Assembly (NCBI RefSeq): GCF_004794515.1
Contig: NZ_SSDF01000074.1
Location: 62,001 to 126,000, forward strand
Direction: 5' to 3'
Origin: Microbacterium sp. A20
Lineage (GTDB): Bacteria; Actinomycetota; Actinomycetes; Actinomycetales; Microbacteriaceae
Length of the DNA stretch: 64,000 bases
Shown: in pieces, positions 62,199 to 64,000 of the stretch
How positions within the stretch are numbered: position 1 is the stretch's first letter
Layout: each line of letters begins with the position of its first letter
Made by a program: the position numbers and the translations under genes
The notes under the pieces: model-generated
The model's input: only the letters and a program-made list of their open reading frames with translations
The model's database searches: none
What the model was told of the DNA's origin: nothing

Positions 62199-64000
62199 TT
62201 AGTGCGCGGGGCGGATCACGACCAAAAGATCTCCCGCGTCCACCTGCTGCGTCTCGGCGATCGCATGGCGTTCGATGATGCCGTCGACGGGTGCGGTGAT
62301 GGCCGCTTCCATCTTCATCGCCTCGATCGACGCGACGGGCTCGCCGGCTCGAACGGTCGCTCCGACCTCGGCCTTCAGGGTGACGACGCCCGAGAACGGA
62401 GCCGCGACCTGCCCGGGGACAGAGGTGTCCGCCTTCTCCACCTCGTGCGCATCGACGGCGATCGCGCGATCTCGCACGAACACGGGGCGAAGCTGGCCGT
62501 TGAGCGTCGTCATGACGGTCCGCATGCCCTTGTCGTCCGCCTCACCGATGGCTTCGATGCCGACGTAGAGCTGCACTCCGCGATCGATCTCGATCATGTG
62601 CTCCTGCCCGGCGACCAACCCGTAGAGGTAGTCGCTGGTGTCGAGCACCGAGAGATCGCCGAACAGCTCACGACGCTCCGCGAATTCCGCGCTCGGTCCG
62701 GGGAACAGCAGGGTGTTCAATCGTGTCCGTCGCTCGGCGCTGGTGCCGGCGAGTGCCGCCTCGTCCTCCGACGTGATCTCCGTGAGGCCGAGTCGCACCG
62801 AGCGTCCGGCGAGAACTTTGGTACGGAAGGGCTCCGGCCACCCGCCGGGAAGATCACCGAGCTCACCCGCCATGAAGCCGACGACCGAATCCGGCACGTC
62901 GTACTTCTCCGGGTTCGCCTCGAAATCGGCAGGATCCGCCTTCACGGCGGCGAGGTGGAGCGCCAGGTCGCCGACCACCTTCGACGAAGGGGTCACCTTC
63001 GGCACGCGGCCAAGGATCCGGTCGGCGGCCGCGTACATGTCCTCGATGAGCTCGAAGTCGTCCGCCAGGCCCAGCGCCTTCGCCTGCTGACGCAGGTTCG
63101 AGAGCTGACCGCCGGGGATCTCGTGGTGGTAGACGCGTCCGGTCGGCCCCGGAAGCCCCGACTCGAACGGCGCGTACGTCCGACGGACCGCTTCCCAGTA
63201 GGGCTCGAGATCGGACACTCCATCGAGCGGGATTCCGCTGTCCCGCTCGGTGTGCGCGAGAGCGGCGACGAGCGAAGACAGGGACGGCTGGCTCGTGGTT
63301 CCGGACAGAGGTGCCGACGCCGCGTCCACCGCATCGACGCCCACGGCGCTGGCTGCGAGGAGCGTGGCCAGCTGACCGCCCGGGGTGTCGTGCGTGTGCA
63401 GGTGCACCGGGAGGTCGAACCGCTCCCGCAGCGCCGCGACGAGCTTCGCGGCGGCCGCCGGGCGCAGCAGACCCGCCATGTCCTTGATCGCGATGATGTG
63501 CGCGCCCGCCTCGACGATCTGGTCGGCGAGCTTCAGGTAGTAGTCGAGCGTGTAGAGGTCTTCGGCGGGGTCGAGCAGATCGCCGGTGTAGCACAGTGCC
63601 ACCTCGGCGACGGCCGTGCCGGTCTTGCGGACGGCTTCGATCGCCGGCCGCATCTGCTCGACGTCGTTGAGCGCGTCGAAGATGCGGAAGATGTCGACGC
63701 CACTGGCGGCCGCCTCCGCGACGAACGCCTCGGTGACCGCTGTCGGGTACGGCGTGTAGCCGACCGTGTTGCGGCCGCGCAGGAGCATCTGGATCGCCAC
63801 GTTCGGCAGAGCGGCACGCAGCTTGTCGAGACGTTCCCACGGGTCCTCGCCGAGGAACCGCAGGGCGACGTCGTAGGTCGCACCACCCCAGGCCTCGACG
63901 GACAGCAGGCCGGGGGTCAGCCGCGCCAGGTAGGGAGCAGCGGCGACGAGGTCCTTCGTGCGGACCCGGGTCGCCAGGAGGGACTGGTGCGCATCGCGGA
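62199..64000 (-). CDS. pyc: pyruvate carboxylase, C-terminal part (N-terminus outside the window)
   Basis: About 600 residues of the C-terminal side are visible; the biotin carboxylase domain lies beyond the right edge. The carboxyltransferase part has PYLARLTPGLLSVEAWGGAT, LLRGRNTVGYTPYP, the metal and substrate sequences IKDMAGLLRP and HLHTHDTPGG, and the pyruvate carboxylase linker EIPGGQLSNLRQQA. The last 70 residues are the biotin-carrier domain, with the biotinylated lysine in IEAMKMEAA (about 36 residues from the end). This enzyme refills oxaloacetate. Acetyl-CoA carboxylases lack the carboxyltransferase arrangement, so pyc is firm. Confidence 0.94.
   Translation of the reverse strand, partial: RDAHQSLLATRVRTKDLVAAAPYLARLTPGLLSVEAWGGATYDVALRFLGEDPWERLDKLRAALPNVAIQMLLRGRNTVGYTPYPTAVTEAFVAEAAASGVDIFRIFDALNDVEQMRPAIEAVRKTGTAVAEVALCYTGDLLDPAEDLYTLDYYLKLADQIVEAGAHIIAIKDMAGLLRPAAAAKLVAALRERFDLPVHLHTHDTPGGQLATLLAASAVGVDAVDAASAPLSGTTSQPSLSSLVAALAHTERDSGIPLDGVSDLEPYWEAVRRTYAPFESGLPGPTGRVYHHEIPGGQLSNLRQQAKALGLADDFELIEDMYAAADRILGRVPKVTPSSKVVGDLALHLAAVKADPADFEANPEKYDVPDSVVGFMAGELGDLPGGWPEPFRTKVLAGRSVRLGLTEITSEDEAALAGTSAERRTRLNTLLFPGPSAEFAERRELFGDLSVLDTSDYLYGLVAGQEHMIEIDRGVQLYVGIEAIGEADDKGMRTVMTTLNGQLRPVFVRDRAIAVDAHEVEKADTSVPGQVAAPFSGVVTLKAEVGATVRAGEPVASIEAMKMEAAITAPVDGIIERHAIAETQQVDAGDLLVVIRPAH

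Overview
The window is GC-rich actinobacterial chromosome, most likely from Microbacteriaceae (Micrococcales), with a Microbacterium-like gene set. The evidence is the CtaCDEF/QcrCAB oxidase supercomplex genes, a dcw cluster ending in sepF-yggT-divIVA(wag31)-lspA, the DUF3040 and DUF3043 proteins, class II AroG, a PASTA-type Ser/Thr kinase, and many GTG/TTG starts. It is almost entirely core genome. I see no tRNA, rRNA, CRISPR array, insertion sequence or prophage, and no gene-free stretch over 300 bases except one decayed sigma-factor gene.

Layout. (1) 1-5403, minus strand: a five-gene operon in which every junction is a 4-base overlap. It encodes an SsuBAC-type ABC importer, an acetyl-CoA synthetase-type enzyme and an O-acetylhomoserine sulfhydrylase (cut by the window edge). 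(2) 5546-11622: ribosomal protein S1, a lipoprotein plus secreted PKD-like protein pair, a 5'-3' exonuclease, and a trpD-PHP-phosphoesterase pair. (3) 11826-20878: ctaE-qcrCAB (plus strand) facing ctaC-ctaD-ctaF (minus strand), with RidA-, GNAT- and rhodanese-family genes between them. (4) 21019-31080: erpA-like, M20 dipeptidase, DUF3043 protein, pyrD, nrdR, hisD, a membrane protein and dnaE. (5) 31091-32274: a frameshifted ECF sigma-factor pseudogene and a GNAT gene. (6) 32323-50099: the division and cell-wall cluster, read on the minus strand: mraZ, rsmH, ftsL-like, ftsI, murF, mraY, murD, ftsW, murG, murC, ftsQ, ftsZ, yggS-type, sepF, yggT, divIVA, lspA, RluD-type. murE is absent from its usual place between ftsI and murF. 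(7) 50342-64000: DUF3040 protein, polyprenyl diphosphate synthase, Rv2175c-like DNA-binding protein, LysM hydrolase, PASTA kinase, class II aroG, acyltransferase, long-chain acyl-CoA ligase, peptide deformylase, a MinD/EspI-like ATPase and the C-terminal half of pyruvate carboxylase. As I recall the M. tuberculosis map, this order resembles the idsA2-Rv2175c-pknL-aroG-Rv2182c-fadD15 region.

How the parts fit. The sulfur operon could import a sulfur compound, make homocysteine and re-activate the acetate by-product. Region 3 encodes nearly the whole bc1-aa3 respiratory chain. Region 6 carries most of the enzymes from UDP-MurNAc peptide to the divisome. Regulatory signals visible in the DNA include three 10-bp MraZ-type boxes before mraZ, palindromes before the sulfur operon, ctaE and ftsZ, tandem GTCAC repeats before the LysM gene, and seven strong hairpin terminators. 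Thirteen genes have a TANNNT-like -10 hexamer 6-8 bases before the start codon, which implies widespread leaderless or near-leaderless transcripts. No obviously new multi-gene system is present. The most interesting items are the acetate-recycling sulfur operon, the second reversed MraZ-like repeat cluster, the missing murE and the decayed sigma factor.
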